Counted from the stretch's first letter, positions 27,131-36,615 are shown. The stretch: DNA of 64,000 nt from Limosilactobacillus caecicola (GCF_943192935.1 NZ_CALPCI010000004.1:91704-155703); one strand, 5' to 3'. Notes: generated by a model not told the origin, from the letters alone. A program made the numbers and translations.

Positions 27131-27166
27131 ATTTAGAGGGATCACTTATTCTTTTTTGACTAGACG

Positions 27167-27218
27167 AAAAAGGAGCCATGAATCTCGTCATTATTGACGA
27201 ATTTCACAACTCCTTTTT
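27167..27218 (-). terminator. Terminator of the lacI-type gene
   Basis: AAAAAGGAG (27167-27175) / CTCCTTTTT (27210-27218) with nested GAAATTCGTC/GACGAGATTC pairing. It overlaps the stop codon and may act both ways, shielding argGH. Confidence 0.8.
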
Positions 27219-28209
27219 ATTTGTCAAACGATGCTGGAATTACAATATCATCAATTTCTGAATGGTTGCCATCAAGCATTTCTAGTAACGTGTCGGCTGC
27301 TCGTTTACCCATATAGTCAGGATTCTGTGAGATCACTCGCGCACTGGGGCAAATTGCCTTAATCAAACTTGTATCAGCAAAGCCTGTCACCTGAATTTTT
27401 TGAGGGTCAATTAGTTCATCTTGCATTAATTGGGGCAAGAATTCTAGCAACCAGCGTTCCTTCAAACTAAACAGAGCCGTCGATTCTCCAGTTGTCAAAA
27501 GTTTGACCAAATGTGTGTAGACTTCATCGTGGTTAAAATTCTGTTCATCAATTTCAATTAAGTCTACATTAGTTGAACTGTCCATGATCCCACGGTAACG
27601 TTCTCGACGAGTTGATGCCTGATCAATCTGTGCTGATAGAACTACGATATGCCCAAACCCCTGCTTCACAAAAGTATTTGTCATTTTTTTTGCAGCTTCG
27701 TAATTATTTGTTACTACTTGTGGCCATGGCGACCTCTTCAATTCACGATCTAAAATCACGACCGGAAATTTTCGCGTTAACGTACCCTTAATGGAATCAG
27801 TATCGTTAGTTAATGGTTGGAAAATCAATCCGTCAAAGCCGTGCAGGTTCACTGAATTCAGTAAATGTTGTTCATGGTTTAAATTTCCACCTGAGTCTAA
27901 AAGTACTGGTACGTAACCAGCTTTTTCTAGTTGACGTGAAGCACCCTTAAAAACTTCGGTTGAAAAATAATCAGCAACGTTAGCTACAACAATTGCAACA
28001 ATCATACTCCTGTTATGCGACATCTCACGAGCTGCTGAATTAGGAATGTAGTTAAGTTTTTCAATGGCCCCTTTAATATTTTCAGCTGTCGCTGCGGTCA
28101 TTTTATTCGTCTTACCATTTAAAAAGCGGGAAACTGTTGCTACTGATACTCCCGATAATGCTGCGACATCACGAATTGTGGGTCGCTTTTTATTTCCATT
28201 TTTTGCCAA
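27217..28209 (-). CDS. LacI/GalR-family regulator
   Basis: 330 residues. N-terminal HTH TIRDVAALSGVSVATVSRFLNGKTNKMTAATAENI and hinge, then a sugar-binding-like domain. Start is TTG at 28209 with GGAG ten bases upstream. It is divergent from the sugar-acid operon; two GGTTAAC-type operators lie between. The effector is probably an intermediate of that pathway (KdgR-like role). Confidence 0.88.
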   Translation of the reverse strand: MAKNGNKKRPTIRDVAALSGVSVATVSRFLNGKTNKMTAATAENIKGAIEKLNYIPNSAAREMSHNRSMIVAIVVANVADYFSTEVFKGASRQLEKAGYVPVLLDSGGNLNHEQHLLNSVNLHGFDGLIFQPLTNDTDSIKGTLTRKFPVVILDRELKRSPWPQVVTNNYEAAKKMTNTFVKQGFGHIVVLSAQIDQASTRRERYRGIMDSSTNVDLIEIDEQNFNHDEVYTHLVKLLTTGESTALFSLKERWLLEFLPQLMQDELIDPQKIQVTGFADTSLIKAICPSARVISQNPDYMGKRAADTLLEMLDGNHSEIDDIVIPASFDK

Positions 28210-28301
28210 CTTTGTTCAACTCCAATTTTTACTCTTCCTCATTGTACATAATTTTTGTGCAAAGTTCACGAAACGATCAGTTAAAAATGCATGTCGCCCT
28301 T

Positions 28302-28321
28302 CTGGTTAACGGGTTAACCAG
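28302..28321. promoter_or_regulatory. LacI-type operator 1
   Basis: Perfect 20-base inverted repeat CTGGTTAACGGGTTAACCAG with a 2-base centre, about 90 bases before the lacI-type start. Confidence 0.75.
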
Positions 28322-28392
28322 AATATTTTTTTAAAATTAGTTGTAACCTATATATTCCCTATAATTTAGGCAGTTTCAATAATAAATTACGT

Positions 28393-28441
28393 TTGCTATT
28401 TTTAGGTTAACCGGTTACACTACATTTGTAAGCGATAACAT
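28393..28441 (+). promoter_or_regulatory. Sugar-acid operon promoter with operator 2 and cre
   Basis: TTGCTA (28393-28398), 17-base spacer, TACACT (28416-28421). Operator GGTTAACCGGTTACAC (28405-28420) covers spacer and -10. TTGTAAGCGATAACAT (28426-28441) is a full match to the cre consensus at the start point. So the operon is under both the LacI-type repressor and CcpA. Confidence 0.8.
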
Positions 28442-28465
28442 TATCAACTTGATTGGAGGAATTAG

Positions 28466-28723
28466 ATGAACGACCGAACTTTAATTGATCCGCAAAAGTT
28501 TGCCCTTAAATTTGCCCAAACTGCGATTAATCAAAATGTCAACAACGACCAGTTAGTCAAAGAAGCAAAAAAATTCCTGATGAGTTACCTAACTGCTTAC
28601 TACCTCGTCGAAGACTTCAATGATATCGAACGACAAAACTTTGGGGATGCAAGCACCAAAAAGTTTGAAGATATGACTTTCGAAGAATTATTAAATCGTG
28701 TTCGTGAACTAAATAAGTATTAA
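28466..28723 (+). CDS. Small conserved-looking protein, unknown
   Basis: 85 residues, mostly helical by composition (LVKEAKKFLMSYLTAYYLVEDFNDIERQNFGD; FEDMTFEELLNRVRELNKY). I do not recognise it. First gene of the sugar-acid operon with a strong GGAGG, 11 bases before the isomerase gene, so it may be an accessory subunit of the isomerase or transporter. Confidence 0.7.
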   Translation: MNDRTLIDPQKFALKFAQTAINQNVNNDQLVKEAKKFLMSYLTAYYLVEDFNDIERQNFGDASTKKFEDMTFEELLNRVRELNKY

Positions 28724-28734
28724 GGAGTAACACT

Positions 28735-29481
28735 ATGACTTTAATTTTAAATACATGGATCTTTGAAAAAGATATCCAGAATGGCATTAGTCAAGCTGAA
28801 CTAGTGGACAGAGTAAAAAAACTTGGAGCAGACGGCATTGAAGTGCGTCGTGAATACTTTACGGATCTTGATACTGAATTACCCAACATTGCTAAAGCCA
28901 CGTCTGCTAATCACTTAATTGTTAACTATAGTGTGCCTGACGTTATCTTTAAAGACGACGGTTCCATCAATCCCAAACTAGCTCAATATTTTGCAGAGGG
29001 CCAAAAGATGGGAATTAGTAAAATTAAATTCAATACGGGTCACTTTGATCGGTATCACGGTAATTTAATTACTGATTTTGCAAAATTACCATTATCCGAA
29101 ATAAAAATGAACGTTGAGAATGACCAAACACCGGTTTCTGGCACTCCGGATGCCATCATGAGCTTTTTAAAGGCAGCTCGTCAGTCCGGCCTTAATAGTA
29201 TTGGATACGTTTATGATCTCGGCAATTGGGCTTTCACTGGCTTTAATGCGATTGACGCTGCCAAAAAGTTGGCTCCCTTCTGTGACTATATCCACTTAAA
29301 AAATTCAATGTTAGACGCTGAAGGCAACATGACTACGACAGCTAGTTTGAGTAAAGGAATGTTCAATTGGCAGATTATCATTAGTTACCTACCTAAAGAC
29401 GTTCAGTTTGCTCTTGAGTTTCCAATGAGTAGTGATAATTTAATCGCTTCTCAAATCAAATTATTTAATTCTCACAATTAG
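28735..29481 (+). CDS. Sugar (phosphate) isomerase/epimerase, TIM-barrel
   Basis: 248-residue AP-endonuclease-2-like TIM barrel. Metal-ligand signature positions are visible: KMNVENDQTPVSG (Glu), YVYDLGNWAFTG (Asp) and YIHLKNSM (His). Acts on a ketose, aldonate derivative or inosose. Second gene of the operon; AAGGAG precedes the ATG. Probably makes the form that the PfkB kinase accepts. Confidence 0.75.
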   Translation: MTLILNTWIFEKDIQNGISQAELVDRVKKLGADGIEVRREYFTDLDTELPNIAKATSANHLIVNYSVPDVIFKDDGSINPKLAQYFAEGQKMGISKIKFNTGHFDRYHGNLITDFAKLPLSEIKMNVENDQTPVSGTPDAIMSFLKAARQSGLNSIGYVYDLGNWAFTGFNAIDAAKKLAPFCDYIHLKNSMLDAEGNMTTTASLSKGMFNWQIIISYLPKDVQFALEFPMSSDNLIASQIKLFNSHN

Positions 29482-29510
29482 CGTTAACTCAGAAATACAG
29501 GTGAAATAAA

Positions 29511-30800
29511 TTGTCTTCAACTATTATCGCAATATTATTATTAATTACCTTCATTGCCTTTATTTTCTACATTATTAAAGGCGGCAATTTAATGATTGGC
29601 TTCTTCATCATGGCCATTCTTTGGTCAATTATTGGATTAGTACCATTTGACGTTGCCATTAAAAAAGTCTTTGCTGAACCTGCGTTAAATTACGGGCCAA
29701 CAATTATTTACATTGTCTTCGGTTCTTGGTTTGGTCGTGTATTAGTCGATAGTGGCATTGCTCCCGGCATTTCTGCCGCTACTAATAAAGTCGGTAAAAG
29801 AAAGCCGTTATTGGCAGCCGTGCTGGTTGCTCTTGTAACTTGTCTCATTTTCGTCAGCGCTTATGGAGTTGGATCAGTAATTGCAATTGGAGTTATTTTA
29901 TTACCAATCTTGTTATCAATTGGGATGTCACGTGAACTAGCACTTTCTCTATTTGCGCTATCCATCGGCGCGCCAATGTACATCAACGTAGTTCTTTACA
30001 ACCAAATTAAAGCCTTTTTCCCGAAATCTGTCTATGGTGGTAAATACCTTCAATTTGGGATTTGTGCAATGGTCGTCCAAATGGTGATTGTGTTAATCTT
30101 CCTGTTCCTACACCGGAAACAAATTAACCCAGCTAACGCTGATAAAAATCTCGCCATTATCGGTGCTAATGATAACGCTGACGACATTGCAAAAGTATCA
30201 CCAGTTACCTACATTGTGCCGATTATTCCCGTGGCAATGAACATGTTATTTAAGTGGGATGCCATTCCATCACTAATTTTTGGTGTCCTCATTGCAATGT
30301 TGCTCACTGGGCAATTCAAGAACTATAAACACGCAATCAAGTTTATGAACGATACAATTGCTCAATCAATTAGCGATATTGCTGGCCTGGTCATGTTCTT
30401 GATGGCCCTAACATTCTTTAGCGGAGCAGCTTCAATTGATGCTGAAAAATTCCGCCCCATTATTTCAGCGGTGCTCCCCCACAGTACACTAATCCTTTGT
30501 ATGGCATTTGGAATTCTTGCACCATTAGCTCTTTTCCGGGGACCATTACAGGTCTGGGGTGCTGGTGCTGCAACCGCCGCAGTTTTGGCAGGGACCGGTA
30601 TCTTTAGCGACGCTTTTATGTTGCCTTTAATGTATACAGCAACCCTATTCGCTGTCTCAACTGATATCACTCAATCATGGAATGTTTGGGGACTAAATTA
30701 CATGAAAGTCGAATCAAAAGATTTCTTGAAACTCGGTGTTCCAGTGATGTGGATAGTCTGTATTATTAACGAATTACTTGTTTATCACTTCTTTGGTTAG
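29511..30800 (+). CDS. GntP-like sugar-acid permease
   Basis: 429-residue membrane protein with about 12 segments; VSAYGVGSVIAIGVILLPILLSIGMSRELALSLFALS and RGPLQVWGAGAATAAVLAG recall GntP/CitM-type carriers. The start is TTG at 29511 with AGGTGA upstream; no ATG is available. Its place between isomerase and kinase suggests import of a sugar acid by proton symport. Confidence 0.72.
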   Translation: MSSTIIAILLLITFIAFIFYIIKGGNLMIGFFIMAILWSIIGLVPFDVAIKKVFAEPALNYGPTIIYIVFGSWFGRVLVDSGIAPGISAATNKVGKRKPLLAAVLVALVTCLIFVSAYGVGSVIAIGVILLPILLSIGMSRELALSLFALSIGAPMYINVVLYNQIKAFFPKSVYGGKYLQFGICAMVVQMVIVLIFLFLHRKQINPANADKNLAIIGANDNADDIAKVSPVTYIVPIIPVAMNMLFKWDAIPSLIFGVLIAMLLTGQFKNYKHAIKFMNDTIAQSISDIAGLVMFLMALTFFSGAASIDAEKFRPIISAVLPHSTLILCMAFGILAPLALFRGPLQVWGAGAATAAVLAGTGIFSDAFMLPLMYTATLFAVSTDITQSWNVWGLNYMKVESKDFLKLGVPVMWIVCIINELLVYHFFG

Positions 30801-30817
30801 AAAGAGAGGATTTTATT

Positions 30818-31783
30818 ATGAGTGAAGTTATTACAATTGGAGAACCAATTATTACTTTTGCATCTGAAGAACCAGATGTGTCACTAGTCGATGCTTTGGA
30901 ATGGAATAAAATCATGGGTGGTGCTGAATTAAATGTGGCAATTGGCGTTAAACGTCTCGGCCACTCCGTTCAATATATCTCCAGAGTTGGTGAAGATCCC
31001 TTCGGACAATTTGTCAAAAAGACAATTGCCAGTCATAAAGTTGGCACAGACTACATTTCTTATGATCCTGATCACTGGACAGCTCACCAGCTTAAACAAC
31101 GAGTCACCAAGGGAGATCCTCAAATTTACAACTATCGTAAAAATTCTGCTGCTTGCCACCTTACAAAGGACATCATTAGCAAAGTAGATTTATCTGACGT
31201 AAAAATTGCTCATATGTCTGGTATTTTCCCTAGTATCTCGGACACTGCTGAAGAAACATTTCGGACCCTTTTTAAACGTCTTAATGATCAAAATATTTTA
31301 ACGACATTCGACCCAAATCTTAGAAACACTTGGAAAAGTCACGACTACATGGTCAAAACTGAAAACGAATTGGCTGGATTCGCAGATATCGTAATGCCTG
31401 GAGTTGAAGAAGGAAAAATCTTAATGGGTTCTGATAATCCAGAGGAAATTGCCGATTTTTACCTGAAAGGTCAACGAACTAAAACAGTTATCGTCAAAAT
31501 TGGCTCTAAAGGTGCTTTTGTTAAAAATACTGATGGCGAAAAGTACACCGTTCCTGGGTTCCATGTTGATCAAAAAGATATTGTAGACACTGTTGGTGCC
31601 GGCGACGGCTTTGCTCTCGGCGTGATTACCGCATTACTTGAAGGAAAGAATATGAAATCGGCTGTAATGCGAGGCAACGCTATCGGAGCTCTACAAATCC
31701 AAACATTAGGTGATAATGATGGTTACCCTACCCCAGACGAGTTGAAAAAGTTTTATTCTGAAAGGCAGGTCAGTGAAGACTAA
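30818..31783 (+). CDS. PfkB-family carbohydrate kinase (KdgK-like)
   Basis: 321-residue ribokinase-family kinase. It opens ITIGEPIITFASEEPDVSL, has MGGAELNVAIGVKRLG, FDPNLRNTW and the catalytic signature DTVGAGDGFALGV (about residue 258). The sequence resembles 2-dehydro-3-deoxygluconate kinases. Its stop overlaps the HPS gene start by one base (TAATG). It phosphorylates the imported/isomerised sugar or sugar acid. Confidence 0.82.
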   Translation: MSEVITIGEPIITFASEEPDVSLVDALEWNKIMGGAELNVAIGVKRLGHSVQYISRVGEDPFGQFVKKTIASHKVGTDYISYDPDHWTAHQLKQRVTKGDPQIYNYRKNSAACHLTKDIISKVDLSDVKIAHMSGIFPSISDTAEETFRTLFKRLNDQNILTTFDPNLRNTWKSHDYMVKTENELAGFADIVMPGVEEGKILMGSDNPEEIADFYLKGQRTKTVIVKIGSKGAFVKNTDGEKYTVPGFHVDQKDIVDTVGAGDGFALGVITALLEGKNMKSAVMRGNAIGALQIQTLGDNDGYPTPDELKKFYSERQVSED

Positions 31784-32406
31784 TGAAATTACAAGTAGCC
31801 ATTGATCGAGTCAGTCTCGAACAAGCAAAAAAGGTTGCCGCTCAATTAGACCCTTTTGTCGATATTATTGAAATGGGAACATCACTTATTAAAGATTATG
31901 GTTGCAATGCCCTTAAGAAAGAACAATTAGGAATTCATCACGCAGAACTTCTGCTTGACACAAAAACGATTGATGAAGGGCAATATGAATTCGAAAAGGG
32001 CTATGCGGCCAACGCAGATATTCTTACGGTCATGGGTGCCGCATCTCTAGGAACACTAGAAACCTGTTACAAGGTGGTAGAAAATTATGATAAACAAATG
32101 TTCATTGACCTAATGGAATTAGATGCTAACAAAACTGCACAGATTGTTGGTTTTGATCATGCAATTTATGGAATTCATCACGCTAAGGATAGTAAGTCAA
32201 ATTTCGACGCAGCCGATTCAGTTGCTGAATTTCATTCTGCTTACCCATCCGTAAAGCGCATCAACGTTGCCGGTGGGATTGATCTTGACCAGGCTAGTAA
32301 ATTAAAGCAGCAAGGAATCGCAGAAACTGTGATTGTCGGAAGTAAAATTATGAAAAATGACGATCCAGTTGCTGCAGCAAAGAAATTTATGAAGGTGATT
32401 AAATAA
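31783..32406 (+). CDS. 3-hexulose-6-phosphate synthase / 3-keto-gulonate-6-P decarboxylase-like
   Basis: 207-residue OMP-decarboxylase-superfamily barrel. MKLQVAIDRVSLEQA, VDIIEMGTSLIKDYG, the active-site LLDTKTIDEG (Asp-x-Lys-Thr-x-Asp) and INVAGGID match HPS. HPS joins formaldehyde to ribulose-5-P or splits hexulose-6-P; the homologue KGPDC decarboxylates a keto-acid sugar phosphate. Kinase and permease neighbours favour the catabolic reading. One-base overlaps with genes on both sides. Confidence 0.8.
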   Translation: MKLQVAIDRVSLEQAKKVAAQLDPFVDIIEMGTSLIKDYGCNALKKEQLGIHHAELLLDTKTIDEGQYEFEKGYAANADILTVMGAASLGTLETCYKVVENYDKQMFIDLMELDANKTAQIVGFDHAIYGIHHAKDSKSNFDAADSVAEFHSAYPSVKRINVAGGIDLDQASKLKQQGIAETVIVGSKIMKNDDPVAAAKKFMKVIK

Positions 32407-32948
32407 TGACATTAGTAAAGCAAATTCAAGTAGAAATCGATGAAGTGTTAGAACTAGTTGATGAACAACAACTAGACAATGTAGAACCACTATTAACTAA
32501 AGACAAACGAATTTTTGTGCTTGGTGCAGGTCGTTCTGGTTTGATGGCACGAGCCTTCGCAATGCGGTTAATGCACATTGGTTATCAACCATACGTGATT
32601 GGTGAAACCATTACTCCATCCGTCCAAGCCGGTGATGTCCTGGTAGCCGTTTCTGGATCTGGTAATACTAAGAGTATCGTCGAATTAGCAGAAAAAGCAA
32701 AAGATAGTGGCGCAACTGTCATCGGTGTGACCAGCAATAAAGAATCCAAGTTAGGCCAGTTAGCAAAACAAGTGATTATTGTCCCGGGTGCTACTAAAGC
32801 TGGTGACGGTGTGAAATCAATTCAGTTGTTAAGTACCCTCTTTGATCAAACCGTTCACATCACTTTAGATGTTCTATGCCTGAAGCTTAGTCGGCGCGAC
32901 CATACATCAAACGCTGCTGCCGCTCATGCGCACAGTAATATGGAATAA
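32406..32948 (+). CDS. 6-phospho-3-hexuloisomerase-like SIS protein
   Basis: 180-residue sugar isomerase (SIS) domain: FVLGAGRSGLMARAFAMRLMHIG, VSGSGNTKSIVELA, and a C-terminal HAHSNME tail as in PHI. It interconverts a 3-hexulose-6-P and fructose-6-P, or aldose/ketose pentose phosphates. Last gene of the operon, closing the pathway to the pentose or hexose phosphate pool. Confidence 0.83.
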   Translation: MTLVKQIQVEIDEVLELVDEQQLDNVEPLLTKDKRIFVLGAGRSGLMARAFAMRLMHIGYQPYVIGETITPSVQAGDVLVAVSGSGNTKSIVELAEKAKDSGATVIGVTSNKESKLGQLAKQVIIVPGATKAGDGVKSIQLLSTLFDQTVHITLDVLCLKLSRRDHTSNAAAAHAHSNME

Positions 32949-32953
32949 AACAA

Positions 32954-32995
32954 AAAATATCGGTGCAAAATCAACTGATTTTGCGCCGATATTTT
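32954..32995. terminator. Terminator of sugar-acid operon, CGGTGCAA-type palindrome copy 1
   Basis: AATATCGGTGCAAAATCA pairs with TGATTTTGCGCCGATATT, then TTATTT. The same palindrome recurs at 42847 and 44312 inside the island. Bases 32996-33194 hold only a trailing CACCGAAAA motif and no gene. Confidence 0.75.
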
Positions 32996-33194
32996 ATTTG
33001 TAACACCGAAAAAACACCCAAGAATCGAATGACTCTTAGATGTTCTTTACTAATAATCAATAGTATTTGACCAATTTATTCTAACCTCTTCATTGATTCG
33101 AAGGAGGCTTGAATAAATTATCTTATAAGGAACCTTAAGCTAAAATCACTTGGCATAACAGATCCTAATTGTGAAGTCATTATTCGTCCTGCCA

Positions 33195-33917
33195 TTATTT
33201 AAGCTTAATTTTTGTTAACACAGCCAATTTCTCACACAAGGCATCTTGAAACCTTTCGTCATCTACCCGTTGATCATACTTTTCAGGTTGACGATGATAA
33301 TAACAATTTCCAGATTTTTGCGCTGCTGGGTCATCACTCTGACTCAACCAAACTTGACCTAAATAGCCTTCCTCCAAATCATCATTAGCCATACTACCAC
33401 CCATCCTTGTCGGCACCCATCCAGGGTCAACGGCATTGACAGCAGTATTATCAAAGGACCGGGCTACCTTTTTCATTAACAACATTACAGCTAGTTTAGA
33501 ACTAGAGTAATCAAGGCTATTTTCTATATGGTCAATCTCTAATTGAGATCCAATATGCATTCCTGAAGCAACGTAAATTAATCGCTGTGGTTGCTTGATT
33601 AAACAAGTTAATACATATGGTGCTGCAACGTTAACTCGGTAAGTTAAATTAGCGTCACTGGTATAAACACCGGCATTCTGGATAATTGCATCCATTTTCC
33701 CCCAAGAATTTACTTGTTGGGCAATTTGTTTCACTTCTTCAGGCTTACTAAGGTCACCAACCGCGATTCCTTTAATACCTGGTAATTGTTCCCTTAATTC
33801 AACTGCTTTAGCATGGTTTCTAGCATGAAGATAGACTTCATTACCATCTTCAATTAACTTCTTGCCAGCTAAATATCCCAGGCCGGTAGTTGAACCCGTA
33901 ATAAAAATCTTCTTCAT
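33195..33917 (-). CDS. Short-chain dehydrogenase/reductase (SDR)
   Basis: 240-residue NAD(P)-dependent oxidoreductase. Cofactor motif ITGSTTGLGYLAGKKL at the start, NAG at IIQNAGVYTS, and active-site YSSSKLAVM with Tyr-x3-Lys. Last gene of a five-gene redox operon that begins with a flavin monooxygenase. Substrate unknown. Confidence 0.85.
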   Translation of the reverse strand: MKKIFITGSTTGLGYLAGKKLIEDGNEVYLHARNHAKAVELREQLPGIKGIAVGDLSKPEEVKQIAQQVNSWGKMDAIIQNAGVYTSDANLTYRVNVAAPYVLTCLIKQPQRLIYVASGMHIGSQLEIDHIENSLDYSSSKLAVMLLMKKVARSFDNTAVNAVDPGWVPTRMGGSMANDDLEEGYLGQVWLSQSDDPAAQKSGNCYYHRQPEKYDQRVDDERFQDALCEKLAVLTKIKLK

Positions 33918-33921
33918 CTTT

Positions 33922-34269
33922 TCACCCTAACTTGATCTCAAAACTTCCGCTGGTATTTGTTAACTGCTGTAATTTATGAGAACTGATTTCAACAGTTCCC
34001 AGATCAACCTCATTAAAAATATCATGATGATTTTGACAAACTAATACCAAAGAATGATATTCCAAACAATATTTTAATTGCCCTGCAATGGCTTTTTTAC
34101 TAGTAGCGGATTTATCATAACCCAACTCACCAACTGAACCATAAATTTCAAGATTGGAAAAGGGCTGGTAATCACTCTGAATTGGTAAACACTTCACTAA
34201 GTTTTGAGCCGTTTGATTATTCTTTAAGGTAATTACATAGTCCTGATCGTCAATTACAAGTTTGAACAT
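33922..34269 (-). CDS. Cyclophilin-like fold protein
   Basis: 115 residues; FKLVIDDQDYVITLKNNQTAQNLVKCLPI.., LEIYGSVGELGY resembles the small cyclophilin-like domain often found beside aldo-keto reductases and flavin enzymes. No prolyl isomerase activity is implied. TAATG overlap with the AKR gene upstream shows co-translation. Confidence 0.7.
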   Translation of the reverse strand: MFKLVIDDQDYVITLKNNQTAQNLVKCLPIQSDYQPFSNLEIYGSVGELGYDKSATSKKAIAGQLKYCLEYHSLVLVCQNHHDIFNEVDLGTVEISSHKLQQLTNTSGSFEIKLG

Positions 34270-35111
34270 TAGCGAACCTTCAACCCGTTTAATTGCTTAA
34301 CTAAATCTACATCGTGCAGATCAGCAATAAATTCATTCCGATCGAACGAAGAAATGATGTCCATTTCAACTTTAGTCAACTCAAAATCAAAAATATCAAA
34401 ATTACTTTCAATTCTTTCTTGATGAACTGATTTAGGAATTGTAACAACATTGCTTTGTAAATCCCAACGTAAAATCACTTGAGCAATTGATTTATGATAT
34501 TTTTCGGCAATCTCTGCCAAGATTGGATTTTTCAAAATTTGACCACCATGGCCTAATGGGCTCCAGGCCTCTGGTTGAACATTTTCTTCTTTCATGATTT
34601 GCTTAGCAGCTTTTTGTTGAAAGTATGGATGATATTCAATTTGATTAATAGCTGGTGTAACTTCATTATTTAAAATTAAGTCAACCAATCGATCACTACC
34701 GAAATTCGATACTCCAATTGCTCTAATTTTGCCTTCTTTATACAATTCCTCCATCGCCCGCCATGCACCATAGTAATCTCCAAATGGCTGATGAATTAGG
34801 TATAAATCAAGGTAATCTAGCTGTAGTTTTTCTAAAGAAGTTTCAAACGCCTTCTTAGCTTTTTCGTAACTAGCATCTTGAATCCATAATTTAGTAGTAA
34901 TAAAGAGGTCTTCACGGGCAATATGACTCTTCTTAATTGCGTTACCAACTGCTTCTTCATTAAAGTAAGCCGCCGAAGTATCTAACAATCGATATCCAGT
35001 ATTTAATGCCCATAAGACGCTTTGTTCACATTCATCTTGATCTTCAACTTGATAAACTCCAAAACCCAATTTAGGCATTTTAATTCCATTGTTTAGTGTT
35101 ACGTATTCCAT
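34269..35111 (-). CDS. Aldo/keto reductase
   Basis: 280-residue NADPH-dependent carbonyl reductase of the 2,5-diketo-gluconate reductase type. KLGFGVYQVED, catalytic LLDTSAAYFNEEAVG (Asp, Tyr), FITTKLW (Lys), LIHQPFGDY (His replaces the common LIHWP by one residue change) and IPKSVHQERI. AAGGAGG precedes the ATG. Part of the redox operon. Confidence 0.9.
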   Translation of the reverse strand: MEYVTLNNGIKMPKLGFGVYQVEDQDECEQSVLWALNTGYRLLDTSAAYFNEEAVGNAIKKSHIAREDLFITTKLWIQDASYEKAKKAFETSLEKLQLDYLDLYLIHQPFGDYYGAWRAMEELYKEGKIRAIGVSNFGSDRLVDLILNNEVTPAINQIEYHPYFQQKAAKQIMKEENVQPEAWSPLGHGGQILKNPILAEIAEKYHKSIAQVILRWDLQSNVVTIPKSVHQERIESNFDIFDFELTKVEMDIISSFDRNEFIADLHDVDLVKQLNGLKVR

Positions 35112-35122
35112 TATTTTCCTCC

Positions 35123-35491
35123 TTATGGAATAAAAAGCTGTTCTCCATCTGGGTCAACATCAGGAGAGTAATTTAAGTAACCTTGAAACTTCCAAAACAA
35201 ACGACGATTATTTTGGAGGAAATTATTAACCTCCTCATTAGCTGTCATCGCAGAGTATTGTTTTTCTAGTGCTCGTAAGTTTTTAATAATCGCAATCAAA
35301 ATTTGACCTAAACTACCGTTAACGTCCTGAAAAGTACTTTGCAAATTAAAATACTGCAATTGCTCATGAATTTGTTTTTTTGCAATCTTAACCTGTCTTA
35401 CCAATTCTGGATTGCTTTCTTTTTCGCCTAATTGATTTAATTTATTAAATTGACTTAATAACTGTGGCAAAATCAACTTGATTTCATTCAT
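35123..35491 (-). CDS. Hypothetical helical protein in redox operon
   Basis: 122 residues, rich in Gln, Leu and Lys with coiled-coil character (LLSQFNKLNQLGEKES; KIAKKQIHEQLQYFNLQSTF). Not recognised. The ATG at 35491 is favoured over an upstream GTG because GGTGGGG is six bases away. It lies between the flavin enzyme (6-18 bases) and AKR genes. Confidence 0.65.
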   Translation of the reverse strand: MNEIKLILPQLLSQFNKLNQLGEKESNPELVRQVKIAKKQIHEQLQYFNLQSTFQDVNGSLGQILIAIIKNLRALEKQYSAMTANEEVNNFLQNNRRLFWKFQGYLNYSPDVDPDGEQLFIP

Positions 35492-35509
35492 AATTTTCCC
35501 CACCTTTTT

Positions 35510-36589
35510 CTATCCAGCATAGGACCGACTAAAGGATTGGCCAGCTTGCACAACCCTCCGAACAATCCGTAACCGTTCTTTTTCGAATTCAGCCATAATT
35601 TCACTACCAGTACTATATTTATCCGTAAGTTCGGCCAGGATTGCTGCATCAGCTAGTGAAGTATTAAATCCATTCGCTGTCATTGGAGTTAAAGCATGGG
35701 CAGCATCGCCGACTAAAGTAATCGGGCCACGTGATAATTTGGTAGCAACATATTCACTAATTGGGGTACCGACCATAAAGTTGTTTTCCAAAGCAATGTC
35801 AACTGCCTTAGCATAACTGGCTGGGAAACAACGCTTAGCTTCCCGGCGCAATTCAGTTTTCAAATCATTTGGAAAGCTAGCACCATTTAATGAATGAATC
35901 ACTTGATTATTCTTCACAGCACCAGACTGATATAGGTACTCATTACGGCTATTGTCATACCAGGCAATCCCCAGTTGGCGATGACCTCGTTGAATGCTAC
36001 CATCCATGCCAGGAGTAACTAAGGCAAACAGGAAATCACCTCTTTCGCCATCATATTGCATAAAGTCGGGGGTCCTTTGCTCCAACCACAAATTTTCTGG
36101 CAGGCGTTCTTCTTCTACAATTCCGACCCATAGTTGATACCCAGCAAATTCTGCAGTTGGCTGTTCCGGATTAACGTACTTCCGTACTTGACTGCGACCG
36201 CCATCTGCACCAACTAACAGATCTGCAGTATATTTTTCATTATCTGTAATTGCGGTTGCGGATGTCCCGTTTTGAGAAATTCTCTTAACCCGAACATCAT
36301 ATTCGATTTGAATATTAGGATCTTGTTCGACAGCCCGTTGAAGGCGTTGGTGAATCATTCGCCAAGACTCGATTCCACGACCATCTCCTGCCGCAACGGC
36401 TCGCAAAAAGTGTGCTAATGATGATTGATCACGAGCACCGGCATGAACAGATAAAACTGCACCACGACGATCCTGTTTTGGTGCTCGTTCTAAGATAGTT
36501 GATGAAATACCTTTTTGTGATAAAGCTAAAGCTGCCATCATTCCAGCAAGCGAACCACCAACAACAATCGCTGACTTTACTTGACTCAT
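35510..36589 (-). CDS. FAD-dependent monooxygenase/oxidoreductase
   Basis: 359-residue flavoprotein of the UbiH/phenol-hydroxylase-like class. Dinucleotide motif IVVGGSLAGMMAALALSQKG at the N-terminus, the DG motif VGADGGRSQVR (about residue 150) and the second FAD motif TLVGDAAHALTPMTANG (about 290). It probably hydroxylates or oxidises an aromatic or enolic compound. First gene of the operon, divergent from a LysR regulator. Confidence 0.88.
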   Translation of the reverse strand: MSQVKSAIVVGGSLAGMMAALALSQKGISSTILERAPKQDRRGAVLSVHAGARDQSSLAHFLRAVAAGDGRGIESWRMIHQRLQRAVEQDPNIQIEYDVRVKRISQNGTSATAITDNEKYTADLLVGADGGRSQVRKYVNPEQPTAEFAGYQLWVGIVEEERLPENLWLEQRTPDFMQYDGERGDFLFALVTPGMDGSIQRGHRQLGIAWYDNSRNEYLYQSGAVKNNQVIHSLNGASFPNDLKTELRREAKRCFPASYAKAVDIALENNFMVGTPISEYVATKLSRGPITLVGDAAHALTPMTANGFNTSLADAAILAELTDKYSTGSEIMAEFEKERLRIVRRVVQAGQSFSRSYAG

Positions 36590-36615
36590 CTAAATCCCTC
36601 CAATGTTAATTGTTG

